Positions 9,387-17,246 of a DNA stretch of 64,000 bases are shown here, in pieces. Source of the stretch: VGBV01 sp963780395 (lineage in GTDB: Bacteria; Actinomycetota; Thermoleophilia; Solirubrobacterales; 70-9); contig CAWABY010000012.1 in assembly GCA_963780395.1 (NCBI GenBank), positions 1 through 64,000 on the forward strand, read 5' to 3'. The notes beneath the pieces were generated by a model that saw nothing but the letters and a program-made list of their open reading frames with translations, made no database searches and was not told the DNA's origin. Position 1 is the first letter of the stretch; each line of letters starts with the position of its first letter. Position numbers and translations under genes: made by a program.

Positions 9387-10367
9387 ATGGACCTGGAGCT
9401 GCTCGAGCGCGAGCTGGCCGATGCCGGCGAACCCCCCTACCGCGCCGGCCAGATCTGGGAGTGGGCGGCCAAGGGGGTGCGCGGCTACGGCGAGATGACC
9501 AACCTGCCGGCGGAGCTGCGCGAGCACTTGGACGCGACGGTGCCGCTGTCGGCGCTGGAGCTGGCGACCGAGTCGACGGCGGACGACGGCACGCGCAAGG
9601 CGCTGTTCCGGACCGCCGAGGGCAAGCCGCTGGAGGCGGTGCTGATGCGGTTCCGGGACGGGCGGCGCTCGATCTGCGTCAGCTCACAGTCGGGGTGCCC
9701 CCTCACCTGCACCTTCTGCGCGACGGGGCAGATGAAGTTCAGCCGCAACCTGACGGCTTCGGAGATCCTCGACCAGGCGCTCCACTTCCGGCGGATCGAG
9801 CCGGTGGACCACTGCGTGTTCATGGGGATGGGCGAGCCGATGATGAACCTGGACCAGGTGCTGGCGGCGTGCGAGCGGCTGCCCGACCTGGGGATCACCC
9901 ACCGGCGCACGACGATCTCGACGGTCGGCTGGATTCCGGGGATCGAGGCGCTGACCGCGCAGGAGATGCCGATCCGGCTCGCCTTCTCGCTACACGCTCC
10001 AGACGAGGCGCTGCGCTCGGAGCTGATGCCGGTCAACGACCGCTACCCCCTCCCCGACGTGCTCGAGGCCTGCCGCGAGCACCACCGCAAGCGCCGCCGC
10101 AAGGTCTTCATCGAGTACGTGATGCTCGGCGGCGTCAACGACCGCCACGAGCACGCCGTCCAGCTCGCGCACATCCTCGACCCCAAGGTCTTCAAGGTGA
10201 ACCTGATCCCCTACAACCCGACCGGCGCCGGCTTCGAGGGCTCGACCCCGAAGGCGATCGAGGCGTTCCGCGCGGCGCTGGCGCAGCGGGGGCAGCCGGT
10301 GACGGTGCGCCTCACCCGCGGCCGCGACATCGACGCGGCCTGCGGCCAGCTCGCGGCGACGACCTAG
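9387..10367 (+). CDS. rlmN: 23S rRNA (adenine2503-C2)-methyltransferase RlmN
   Basis: Radical SAM enzyme that methylates C2 of A2503 in 23S rRNA (and A37 in some tRNAs). The radical SAM cluster motif CPLTCTFC gives Cys104, Cys108 and Cys111, and the second catalytic cysteine is in DAACGQL near residue 319. Other family signatures visible: MGMGEPMMNLDQV, SLHAPDEALRSELMPVN and VMLGGVNDRHEHA. The length (326) is slightly below the usual 340-370, mostly at the N-terminus. The ATG at 9387 is directly followed by the family's usual N-terminal helical region. It sits between two hairpins and appears to be transcribed alone. Confidence 0.95.
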   Translation: MDLELLERELADAGEPPYRAGQIWEWAAKGVRGYGEMTNLPAELREHLDATVPLSALELATESTADDGTRKALFRTAEGKPLEAVLMRFRDGRRSICVSSQSGCPLTCTFCATGQMKFSRNLTASEILDQALHFRRIEPVDHCVFMGMGEPMMNLDQVLAACERLPDLGITHRRTTISTVGWIPGIEALTAQEMPIRLAFSLHAPDEALRSELMPVNDRYPLPDVLEACREHHRKRRRKVFIEYVMLGGVNDRHEHAVQLAHILDPKVFKVNLIPYNPTGAGFEGSTPKAIEAFRAALAQRGQPVTVRLTRGRDIDAACGQLAATT

Positions 10368-10481
10368 CGCGCGAGTCGAAGGGGGCGAATCTCGGCCGCT
10401 GGGGCCTTGTGCGGGTACGCATGAGCGCCACGCAGGAATTGACGTCCACGTCATCGAAACTGGTTAGGGTGATGACATCAA

Positions 10482-10605
10482 CTGCCGAGTCCCCCGAGCG
10501 ACGCGAGGGGGAACGGGGGAACCAAATGGATGACGGGGCTAATCGGACCGGATCGGTCCGAAGCGCAGCTCTTCAGCGCTCGCCCGACAGCTAACCCCGT
10601 AGGCC
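10482..10605 (+). promoter_or_regulatory. Cyclic di-AMP riboswitch (ydaO-yuaA class)
   Basis: The leader contains conserved ydaO/yuaA blocks in order: GCCGAG near 10483, GGGGGAACGGGGGAACCAA at 10508-10525, GGGGCTAATC at 10535-10544, and near the end GCCCGACAGCTAACCCC with GTAGGC. Hairpins lie between them (CGGACC/GGTCCG near 10545-10560 and AGCGC/GCGCT near 10562-10580). The riboswitch in actinobacteria usually controls cell-wall hydrolases or ion transport and normally turns expression off when c-di-AMP binds. Here the next gene is a very short membrane protein at 10626. A promoter-like TAGGGT at 10465-10470 precedes it. The assignment rests on pattern memory, not on a covariance-model search. 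Confidence 0.8.
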
Positions 10606-10625
10606 TGACGAAGAGGAGTGTCTGA

Positions 10626-10752
10626 ATGACAGCGCTGATTGAGCAGCTCGCCAGCGAAAAGCTTGACAAGAGCACCGTCGCCGCCGCCTACGTGATCGGG
10701 ATCGTGGTCGCGGCCGCGCGTGCTCGTCTTCTTCGGCGCCGCGGTCGTCTAG
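10626..10752 (+). CDS. Small single-pass membrane protein under riboswitch control (frameshifted as sequenced)
   Basis: ATG at 10626 follows AGAGGAG with good spacing, directly behind the c-di-AMP riboswitch. The first 31 codons give a short helical head (MTALIEQLASEKLDKST) and the start of a hydrophobic helix (VAAAYVIGIVVAAA). One extra base at about 10719 breaks the frame. In the +1 frame the helix continues VLVFFGAAVV and ends at TAG 10750-10752, giving about 41 residues with one membrane span. A strong terminator hairpin follows at once. The uncorrected frame would run to 11372 as antisense to the MFS gene, which is implausible. No known family is recognised; KdpF-like small regulators of transporters are an analogy only. 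Confidence 0.6.
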
Positions 10753-10766
10753 GCCCAGGCGCGGCG

Positions 10767-10791
10767 AGGGCCGGCCCGAAGGGCCGGCCCT
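10767..10791 (+). terminator. Terminator hairpin after the riboswitch-controlled gene
   Basis: Perfect 11-bp inverted repeat AGGGCCGGCCC (10767-10777) with a GAA loop and its complement (10781-10791), 14 bases past the stop. It lies between converging genes and may work in both directions. Confidence 0.65.
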
Positions 10792-10817
10792 CTACCCGTC
10801 GACCTGGCTGGGGGAAG

Positions 10818-12298
10818 CTAGGCCGGCTGTCCGGCGGCGCCCTGCTCCTCCGGGGCGCCGATCTCCACGTAGTCGCGGCTGTCGCTGCTGCGGATCAGCA
10901 CCAGCGTCAGCACCAGGCCGAGCGCCGCGATCGCGGCGCCGCCGAGGAAGGCGGCCTGGAAGCCCTCGGTCAGCGCGTTGGGGAGCTGGGAGGGATCGCC
11001 CTGCGCGTCCGTCATCAGGTTGTCGGTGCGCGTGGTCGCGATCGTCGCCAGCACCGCGAGGCCGATCGCACCCCCGATCTGCTGGGAGGTGTTGATCAGC
11101 CCGCTCGCCAGGCCCTGCTCGTGATCGCGGACGCCCGCGACCGCGGCGATCGTGTGGTCACGAAGCCGAAGCCCAGCCCGACCGCTGCAAACAGCGAGGG
11201 GCCGAGGATGTCGGTCGTGAAGCCGCCGTCAACCGAGACCTGGCTGAACCAGGCCAGCCCGATCGCGATGAACGCCATCCCGGCCGCCAGCACCGGCTTG
11301 AAGCCGATACGCGTCACCAGTTGCGAGCCGATCGCGGCCGAAGCGATGATCGCCAACGCCAGCGGCAGGTAGGCGAGCCCGGCCTTGATGGCCGAGTAGT
11401 CCAGCACCTGCTGCATGTAGAGGCTGATGAAGAAGAACATCGAGAACAGCGACGCGCCCAGCAACAGCCCGACGACGTTGGCGCCGGTCAGGGTCCGCAG
11501 CCTGAAGATGCGGAACGGGACCAGCGGCGCCGCAGAGCGCAGCTCGATCGCGACGAAGGCGGCGAGCAGCGCCGCCGAGAGGCCGATCAGCCCAAGCGTC
11601 TGGAACGAGCCCCAGCCCGCCTGGGTGGCGTCGACCAGCGCGTAGACCAGCACCGTCAGGCCTGCGGTCACCGTGACCGCGCCCGCGACGTCGAAGTTGC
11701 GGGTCTGGCCCTCGGCGCGGCTCTCGGGGATCAGGCGCGGCGTCAGGATCGCGGCGATGATCGCCACCGGCACGTTCACCCACAGCACCCACTCCCAGCC
11801 GAGGCCGTCGGTGAGGATGCCGCCGAGCAGCACGCCGGCGGCGCCGCCCGAACCGGCGACCGCGCCCCAGGCGCCCAGCGCCTTGTTGCGCTCGGAGCCG
11901 TCGGTGAAGAGGGTGGTGACGATCGACAGCGCCGACGGCGAGATGATCGCGGCTCCGAGCCCCTGAGCGGCGCGGGCGGCGATCAGCTGACCCTCGGTGG
12001 CGGCGAACCCCGCGGCCAGCGAGGCGACGGCGACGACCACGAGGCCGGCGAAGAAGACGCGCCGGCGCCCGAGCAGGTCGGCCATGCGCCCACCCAGCAA
12101 GAGGAAGCCGCCGAAGGTGAGCACGTAGGCGTTCACGACCCAGGGCAGGTTGTCCTGGCTGAAGCCGAGGCCCTCGCCGATCGAGGGCAGCGCCACGTTC
12201 ACGATCGAGGCGTCGAGGACGACCACGAACTGGGCCATGCACAGCAGCGCCAGCGCCTGCCAGCGTCGGTCTTGGTACTCGGCGGCCGTGGTCATCAT
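10818..12298 (-). CDS. EmrB/QacA (DHA2) family drug exporter, 3' frameshift
   Basis: Major facilitator of the 14-helix DHA2 group, which exports drugs or other hydrophobic compounds by proton antiport. The N-terminus has FVVVLDASIVNVALPSIGE, a hallmark of the group, followed by GGRMADLLGRRR and a GAAIISPSALSI segment. The frame from 12298 breaks near 11165. The family sequence resumes in another frame (HTIAAVAGVRDHEQGLASG, then INTSQQIGGAIGLAV) and ends at 10818 after a final hydrophobic helix. I join both parts across one indel. It is divergent from a TetR gene, and a near-consensus promoter with an operator in its spacer lies upstream. Substrate unknown. Confidence 0.88.
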
Positions 12299-12342
12299 CT
12301 GGGTTCCTCCTCTTGCTTTGCGTCTGCTGTCGCTGTAGTATT

Positions 12343-12405
12343 CGGAAGTGGAGTTCCGGTTCCGCTTAGGGCTGCACTATACGGAATCAGAATTCCGTTT
12401 GTCAA
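12343..12405 (-). promoter_or_regulatory. Promoter of the exporter with two TetR-type operator palindromes
   Basis: On the minus strand, TTGACA (12405-12400) and TATAGT (12381-12376) are spaced by 18 bases, the best promoter in the window. The palindrome ACGGAAT-caga-ATTCCGT (12381-12398) fills the spacer. A second repeat CGGAA-gtggag-TTCCG (12343-12358) lies just after the expected transcription start. Both share CGGAA half sites. Repression by the divergent TetR protein is strongly suggested. Confidence 0.75.
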
Positions 12406-12444
12406 CCCGAATCTGAGTGAAGCTCGTCACACGGGGCCGAACAG

Positions 12445-13104
12445 ATGAACCCAGCCACGAAAGCACCCACCACCACACCCCTCCCCGCCGGGCCGGCGAG
12501 CGCCGAGCCCCGCCAGCGCGCCGACGCCCGGCGCAACCGCGAGGCGATCCTGGAGGCGGCGCGCGATCGCTTCGGCGAGTGCGGGCTGGAGTGCCAGATG
12601 GAGGACGTCGCCCGCGCCGCCGGCGTCGGGGTCGGCACCGTCTACCGCCACTTCCCCAACAAGGAGGCGCTGATCGAGGCGCTGATCCAGCGCCGCTTCG
12701 AGCGCATCGCTGAGAAGGCCACCGAGGCCCTGGAGCAGGACGATCCCTGGGAGGCCTTCTGCGAGCTGATGCGCTGGTCGGCCGAGTACTCAGCTGACGA
12801 CCGGGCGCTGTCGGACCTGCTGAGCCAGCGGCCCGCCAGCGGCCGCGCCAGCGCCGCCAAGTCCGGGCTGGTCGAGACGACCGAGAAGCTGATCCGCAAG
12901 GCCCAGCGCTCGGGCCAGATGCGCAAGGACGTCGTGGTCGAGGACGTGCCCACGATCATGTGCGGGCTGGGCAGCGTCATCGGCGCCCACGAGGAGAGCA
13001 TGCCGGCGCTGAACTGGGAGCGCTTCCTGGCGCTGCTGCTGGATGGCATGCGCGCCCCCGGCGGCCAGAGGCTGCCGAAGCCGAAGGCCTTGATCAGCGG
13101 CTAG
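12445..13104 (+). CDS. TetR-family transcriptional repressor
   Basis: 219 residues. The N-terminal HTH is typical: ADARRNREAILEAARDRF, then VARAAGVGVGTVYRHFPNKEALIEA. The C-terminal ligand-binding domain resembles the SbtR/TetR_C_33-like group often paired with efflux pumps. An N-terminal extension of about 25 Pro/Ala/Thr-rich residues comes before the HTH. It is divergent from the EmrB-type exporter and separated by a 146-base region with two matching palindromes, so it most likely represses the exporter and itself, and is released by the exported compound. The 3' end overlaps the stop of the convergent membrane protein gene. Confidence 0.9.
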   Translation: MNPATKAPTTTPLPAGPASAEPRQRADARRNREAILEAARDRFGECGLECQMEDVARAAGVGVGTVYRHFPNKEALIEALIQRRFERIAEKATEALEQDDPWEAFCELMRWSAEYSADDRALSDLLSQRPASGRASAAKSGLVETTEKLIRKAQRSGQMRKDVVVEDVPTIMCGLGSVIGAHEESMPALNWERFLALLLDGMRAPGGQRLPKPKALISG

Positions 13105-13745
13105 CCCCGGTAGGGGTCAAAGCGCCGCGGCTGGTATGCGCCCGCGGAAGGTGCGTTCGTCTCGCCGCTCGTCTCGCCGCCTGTCTCGGCGCTCGGCTCT
13201 CCGGTCCAGTCCCGGCTTGGGCCCCGCTTCGGCAGCGGGATCAGCGCGATCAGGAAGGCGCCGCCAAGCAGCCCGGCGAGCAGCTTCCACTTGTCCAGCA
13301 CCGCCATGAAGGAGTCGAGGCCGAAGCTGAGCTGCGTGGTGCCGCTGTCGCCGAGGCTGCCACTGATCCGGTACTTACCCTCGGCGGGGACGTCGAGGTT
13401 GGCGACCGCGCCGCCGGAGCCGATCGCCTGGCTGCGGGTTGTGAGCAACTCACTGGTGCCGTCCTTCGTCGTCGGATCCTTCGCGACCGCGGGCCCGCCG
13501 CCGACGGGCGTCACGTCGAAGCGCAGCGGTGCCGAGAGGTGGCGCGGGTCGCTGCTGTCGTCGCCGGCGGTCGCTGACTCGTCCACGAACACCTTCGTCG
13601 TCCCCTCCGGCAGCGTCACGACCCCGCCGCGGGGCAGGGTCACCTTGCCGTAGTCGGCGCTGTGGTCACTGAGCAGGGTGGCGAGGACGACGCCTGCGGC
13701 CGCCAGCACCAGGAGCTTCGGAAGGAGACGTTTGAGCGCCTGCAT
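13101..13745 (-). CDS. Membrane-anchored extracytoplasmic protein of unknown function
   Basis: 214 residues with an N-terminal signal anchor (LLPKLLVLAAAGVVLATLL, about 8-26), a 125-residue strand-rich extracytoplasmic region containing TLPRGGVVTLPEGTTKVFVD, and a second membrane helix (LLAGLLGGAFLIALIPLP, about 157-174). A short Pro/Gly/Thr-rich cytoplasmic tail follows. The middle may be a beta-sandwich, but no family is recognised. The ATG at 13745 follows GAGGATCCG-like sequence rather than a strong ribosome binding site. It converges on the tetR gene with overlapping stops and seems unrelated to it. A role in the cell envelope is inferred only from topology. Confidence 0.65.
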   Translation of the reverse strand: MQALKRLLPKLLVLAAAGVVLATLLSDHSADYGKVTLPRGGVVTLPEGTTKVFVDESATAGDDSSDPRHLSAPLRFDVTPVGGGPAVAKDPTTKDGTSELLTTRSQAIGSGGAVANLDVPAEGKYRISGSLGDSGTTQLSFGLDSFMAVLDKWKLLAGLLGGAFLIALIPLPKRGPSRDWTGEPSAETGGETSGETNAPSAGAYQPRRFDPYRG

Positions 13746-13853
13746 CGGATCCTCGAGGTCGGTGGAACAACCGTTGAACCGGTCTCTGTTCTGTCGTCAA
13801 TTTCGGGGTCCGGCTTTACCCGTGGGCGTGAGGCAGTACGAGAACAGGTTCGG

Positions 13854-14720
13854 CTAACGCCTGAGGCAGTACGAGAACAGGTTCAGCTCGAACTCCTGGT
13901 CGCCGATGATTCGCAGCAGCACGCCCCATCTCAGGTGCACCGCCCCGTACGAGTACTTCGCCAGGCGCTGCTCGCCGGTTGAGAGCTCATCCCCGACGAG
14001 CCGGAACCCGCCCGAGCCGAGGTGGCCGTCACGGCAGAAGGCTGTCTCGCTCTCCGCGTAGTCGTTGCCCATCACCTGAACGTTCTCCGTGGAGACCTTG
14101 ACCGAGCCGGGTCGGCCCTTGACGCAATACGCGACGGTGCGGAGCGGCACCTGCTCCGTTGGTGCGTCAAGGGGCACGCTCAGCTGCGTCCGCCAGCGCG
14201 TGAGCCCGGTGCGGTAGCTGCCGGTGACGGCGCCACCTGGCGGCAGCGAGGTAGCGAATCCGCCGGCGACCGCGTAGCGCCCGGCCGGGCAGCCTGCCTC
14301 CAGCTCCCACGTGCCGATGAGGCCGCCGCCCGCCGTCTGCTGACTGAACTCGCGGACCGCGCTGGGGGCATCGCCCTTGCGGCAGGTGGCGCGCGCGATC
14401 AGCTTGTGGGGCTTGTCGATGGAGCTGGGCACGGCGATGTGCCCGCTGACCCGCCAGCTTCGCTTGCCCTGGCGCAGTGATTCTTCGACACTGACCGCGC
14501 CGCCGTTCGGCGACCTGGTCCTCCAACCGCCCGAGAGGACGTTGGTGCCCTTGGGGCAGACCGCGACGGCTCGCGCCATGGTTCCCACCGGCCCGTCCAG
14601 CACCGCAGCCGCCTTTGCCCCCCGTAGCCCGGGGGAGGAAGCGGCACTCGGAGCCGGGGCGACCGCGCAGAGCGCGGCGGCGCAGAGCAGTAGGGGGAGC
14701 GTGCGGCGTGCGGTCGTCAT
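13854..14720 (-). CDS. Exported protein of unknown function
   Basis: 288 residues from ATG 14720, preceded by GGAGG with a seven-base spacer. A clear Sec signal (RRTLPLLLCAAALCAVAP, then AASSPG) is followed by an exported region. In it, short blocks recur in the form V..CP.G...LSGGW, LIARATCRKGDAPS, AGCPAGRYAVAGGF and VAYCVKGRPGS. The paired Cys and Gly-Gly-aromatic spacing suggests a repeated small beta domain stabilised by disulfides, about 50-60 residues per repeat. Similar repeat proteins are common among exported proteins of Thermoleophilia, but no function is assigned. The larger open frame upstream (to 15857) is antisense to the hydrolase gene and is not real. Confidence 0.65.
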   Translation of the reverse strand: MTTARRTLPLLLCAAALCAVAPAPSAASSPGLRGAKAAAVLDGPVGTMARAVAVCPKGTNVLSGGWRTRSPNGGAVSVEESLRQGKRSWRVSGHIAVPSSIDKPHKLIARATCRKGDAPSAVREFSQQTAGGGLIGTWELEAGCPAGRYAVAGGFATSLPPGGAVTGSYRTGLTRWRTQLSVPLDAPTEQVPLRTVAYCVKGRPGSVKVSTENVQVMGNDYAESETAFCRDGHLGSGGFRLVGDELSTGEQRLAKYSYGAVHLRWGVLLRIIGDQEFELNLFSYCLRR

Positions 14721-14813
14721 CGGAAACCTCCTGGTCAAGTTGACCACAAGCATCCCGGTACGCGGTGGCCCGAGACGGGCCAACCTTGCCCCGACTGGGT
14801 TAGGGTCGCGGCC

Positions 14814-15209
14814 GTGAGGAGGACGGCACTGGTCCTGGCGCTCGCCGCGGCCCTGGTCGCCGGGTGCGGCGGCGGGGACGAAGAGGGGGGCTCGGGTTCT
14901 GAGGATGGGGCGAGCACCAACGAGGCGCTGGCCTGCGTGCAGGATGCGGGGCTGAAGGCGCTCGCGACCGCCGGCGACGAGCCGCTGGGGATCACGGGCG
15001 CCCTGCGGATCAGCGTCCCGCCCGAGAACCGGATCACCGTCGACTTCTTCGAGGACGCCGGTCAGGCGAGCGACTACGCAGAGGGCCAGGCGGCCTTCCT
15101 CGAGCCTACGGGCGGCGTCTCGGAGGTCGTGGGCGAGACCGTGGTCGTCGGCACAGCTCGGGCCGGCTCCGACCGCGAGCTGGCGCTGGTCAAGGGGTGC
15201 GTGGACTAG
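14814..15209 (+). CDS. Predicted lipoprotein
   Basis: 131 residues, GTG start at 14814. The signal peptide MRRTALVLALAAALVAGC ends in a lipobox (LVAGC), after which a Gly/Glu/Ser linker leads to a small domain with two more cysteines (ALACVQDAG and LVKGCVD), perhaps a disulfide pair. A -10-like TAGGGT at 14801-14806 lies eight bases before the GTG, so the transcript is probably leaderless; no ribosome binding site is visible. It is divergent from the exported protein at 13854. Its 3' end overlaps the convergent hydrolase gene by four bases. No family is recognised. Confidence 0.7.
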   Translation: MRRTALVLALAAALVAGCGGGDEEGGSGSEDGASTNEALACVQDAGLKALATAGDEPLGITGALRISVPPENRITVDFFEDAGQASDYAEGQAAFLEPTGGVSEVVGETVVVGTARAGSDRELALVKGCVD

Positions 15210-16030
15210 CTCCCGGCGCCCGCGTGCTTCAGCGCCAGCTCGGCGATCAGCTGGGGATGGTCGAGCAGCGGCGAGTGGCCGTGGTCCTCGAGCGTGCAGA
15301 GCTGGGCGCCCGGGATCGCCTCGACCATGCGGGCTGCGCCCCGGTAGTTGAGCACGCCGTCTGCGCTGCCCCACGCGATCAGCACCGGGACGGAGATCTG
15401 GGCGAAGGCCTCGCTGTTGTTCTCGATCAGGTCTCCCGGGCCGCCGACGTCGGCGAGCAGCTTCGGGAATCCGACCGAGCGGGCGAGGTAGCGCATCGAG
15501 GTCTCGAGCTCGGCCGGGTCCACCAGGTCCGGGTCCTTGACCGAGCCCCGCAGGGCGATCCGCCGCAGCAGCGACACGCGGGTGATCGGTCCCAGTGCCC
15601 ACCCCATGGCGCGGACCGCGGTCCGCGACTGGCCCAGCACCCGCTTCGCGTAGTCCGCCTCCTCTTGCGTCGCGCCGCCGACCGGGGCGACCGCGAGCAC
15701 GTCGAGCGCGCGGCCGCGGCGGGCCAGCTCGAGCGCGATCCAACCGCCCATCGAGTGGCCGACCAGGTGCGCTCGCTCGATCTGCAGCCGGTCGAGCTCC
15801 TCCTCGGCCGCGGTCGCCAGCGAGTCCATCCGCTCGGGGACGGGACCGTCGAACCACGGCTGGTCGCCGAAGCCGGGCAGGTCCACCGCGATCACGTCGA
15901 AGCGCTCCTCGAGCGGCACCCGGGCGCGATCCCAGACCCCGCGCCTGGAGCCGATGCCGTGGATCAGCAGCATCGGCTCCCCCGTGCCGCCGCGCGTGCT
16001 GCCCAGCGGGCGGTCGCTGAGCGGGCTCAC
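15206..16030 (-). CDS. Alpha/beta-fold hydrolase
   Basis: 274 residues with the usual hydrolase core: oxyanion-hole region LLIHGIGSRRGVWD, DLPGFGDQ, nucleophile elbow GHSMGG (Ser near residue 93), acid region VLIAWGSADGVLN and the catalytic His in LEDHGHSPLLDHPQ. The cap between about 120 and 200 is helical. Members act on esters, epoxides, haloalkanes or C-C bonds, so the substrate cannot be named. The protein has no signal peptide. It follows the SRPBCC gene by ten bases on the same strand, so the two likely form an operon. Confidence 0.85.
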   Translation of the reverse strand: MSPLSDRPLGSTRGGTGEPMLLIHGIGSRRGVWDRARVPLEERFDVIAVDLPGFGDQPWFDGPVPERMDSLATAAEEELDRLQIERAHLVGHSMGGWIALELARRGRALDVLAVAPVGGATQEEADYAKRVLGQSRTAVRAMGWALGPITRVSLLRRIALRGSVKDPDLVDPAELETSMRYLARSVGFPKLLADVGGPGDLIENNSEAFAQISVPVLIAWGSADGVLNYRGAARMVEAIPGAQLCTLEDHGHSPLLDHPQLIAELALKHAGAGS

Positions 16031-16040
16031 GCGGCCAACC

Positions 16041-16484
16041 TCAGTCCGGCGAACCCGTCTCCAAGAGCCGCTTCAGCCGGGCGAATCCCTTGTCCAGGTT
16101 CGACTGGGTGCCGCGCGCGATCAGCGGCTGGAACAACCGCAGCGCTCCCCCGGGGTTGCCCGTAACCGAGAAGTCAACCTGGGTCGAGTCACCGTTGGAC
16201 TCGAGCCCGTAGACGAGCGTCGTCGGGAACGGCCCCGAGGTGCTCACGATCCGCTGCCGGCTGGGCGCCTGGTGCTCGATGATCTCCCAGTCGATCTCGT
16301 AGTCGCGCCCCATCGAGCGCAGCTTCGTTCGGACCGTGCTGCCCACCCCGATCGGCTCGGGCGAGGTCAGCTCCTCGCTGTCCACGCTCTCGTCCCATTG
16401 CGGGCGGTTGCGCGCGTCCGCGATGAAGGCGAAGACCTCCTCGATCGGCCGGGCGATCGTCACCGACACGCTGCGCTTGAACAA
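16041..16484 (-). CDS. SRPBCC (START/Bet v 1-like) family protein
   Basis: 147 residues from a TTG start at 16484, chosen because GGGGAGGAAG lies at proper distance and because the family core begins right after it (KRSVSVTIARPIEEVFAFI). Other visible features are ARNRPQWDESV, GSTVRTKLRSMGRDYEIDWE, and a C-terminal long helix (NLDKGFARLKRLLE). These proteins form a hydrophobic cavity that binds lipids, polyketides or aromatic compounds. A longer upstream frame to 16553 has no such support. It is the first gene of a probable two-gene unit with the alpha/beta hydrolase. Confidence 0.78.
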   Translation of the reverse strand: MFKRSVSVTIARPIEEVFAFIADARNRPQWDESVDSEELTSPEPIGVGSTVRTKLRSMGRDYEIDWEIIEHQAPSRQRIVSTSGPFPTTLVYGLESNGDSTQVDFSVTGNPGGALRLFQPLIARGTQSNLDKGFARLKRLLETGSPD

Positions 16485-16530
16485 GCTTCCTCCCCTGGTT
16501 GAGCCGGGCACGCCGCACCCTAAACGCTGC

Positions 16531-16552
16531 GCCTTTAAGACGCCTCTCAGCA
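16531..16552 (+). promoter_or_regulatory. Candidate TCS-1 response-regulator box
   Basis: Two adjacent 11-bp units, GCCTTTAAGAC (16531-16541) and GCCTCTCAGCA (16542-16552), match at GCC.T...AG. They lie 20 bases before the response regulator start and resemble the three units at 18710-18742, so autoregulation is likely. Confidence 0.5.
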
Positions 16553-16572
16553 TCAGCGGGGACTATTGGAGG

Positions 16573-17246
16573 GTGCGAATCCTGGTCGTTGACGACGAGC
16601 CGCAGCTGCGCCGCGCGCTCGAGCGCGCGCTGAAGCTGGAGGGATACGAGGTGGCGCTGGCCGGCGACGGCGAGGAGGCGCTTGCCGCAGCGGCCGAGCG
16701 GCCGCCGGACGCGATCGTGCTCGACGTGCTGATGCCGAAGCGGGACGGGCTCGAGGTCTGCCGCATGCTGCGAGAGCGGAACGACCGCACCCCCGTGCTG
16801 ATGCTGACCGCACGCGACGCCGTCGCCGACCGCGTGGACGGCCTCGACGCGGGCGCCGACGACTACGTGGTGAAGCCCTTCGCGCTGGAGGAGCTGCTGG
16901 CGCGGCTGCGGGCGCTGCTGCGCCGCGGCGACGGCCGGCGGCGACGGCGAGCTCAGCTACGCGCGACCTGAGCCTCGACCCGGCGACCCGCGAGGTGCAC
17001 CGCGGCGAGCCGCGAGATCGAGCTGACCAAGACCGAGTTCGCGCTGCTCGAGCAGCTGCTGCGCCACCCGCGCCAGGTGCTGACCCGCTCGCAGATCTTC
17101 GAGGCGGTCTGGGGCTACGACTTCGGGCCGCGCTCGAACTCGCTCGAGGTCTACGTCGGCTACCTGCGGCGAAGACCGAGGAGGGCGGCGAGCCGCGGCT
17201 GATCCAGACGGTGCGCGGCGTCGGCTACGCGCTGCGCGAGAAGTGA
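16573..17246 (+). pseudogene. OmpR-family response regulator, frameshifted
   Basis: Receiver domain is intact: RILVVDDEPQLRRAL with acidic pocket, phosphoacceptor region IVLDVLMPKRDGL, and LTARDAVADRVDGLDAGAD ahead of KPFAL. After LLRRGDG the frame breaks near 16935. The winged-helix output domain then continues in other frames (DLSLDPATREVHRG, REIELTKTEFALLEQLLRHP, SNSLEVYVGYLRR, TVRGVGYALREK), with further breaks near 17005 and 17170. At least three single-base indels are needed to join it, and the protein pieces are all well conserved. This suggests assembly errors rather than decay. The GTG start at 16573 follows GGAGG closely. The stop overlaps the start of the histidine kinase (GTGA). 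Confidence 0.75.

Noticed and set aside
10626..11372. 248-codon continuation of the riboswitch-controlled gene
   Set aside because: After codon 31 it runs through a terminator hairpin and antisense to the MFS gene. The +1 frame gives a sensible short protein instead.
13854..15857. 667-codon frame covering the exported protein and the region upstream
   Set aside because: The upstream part is antisense to the alpha/beta hydrolase and the lipoprotein. The signal peptide at 14720 marks the real start.
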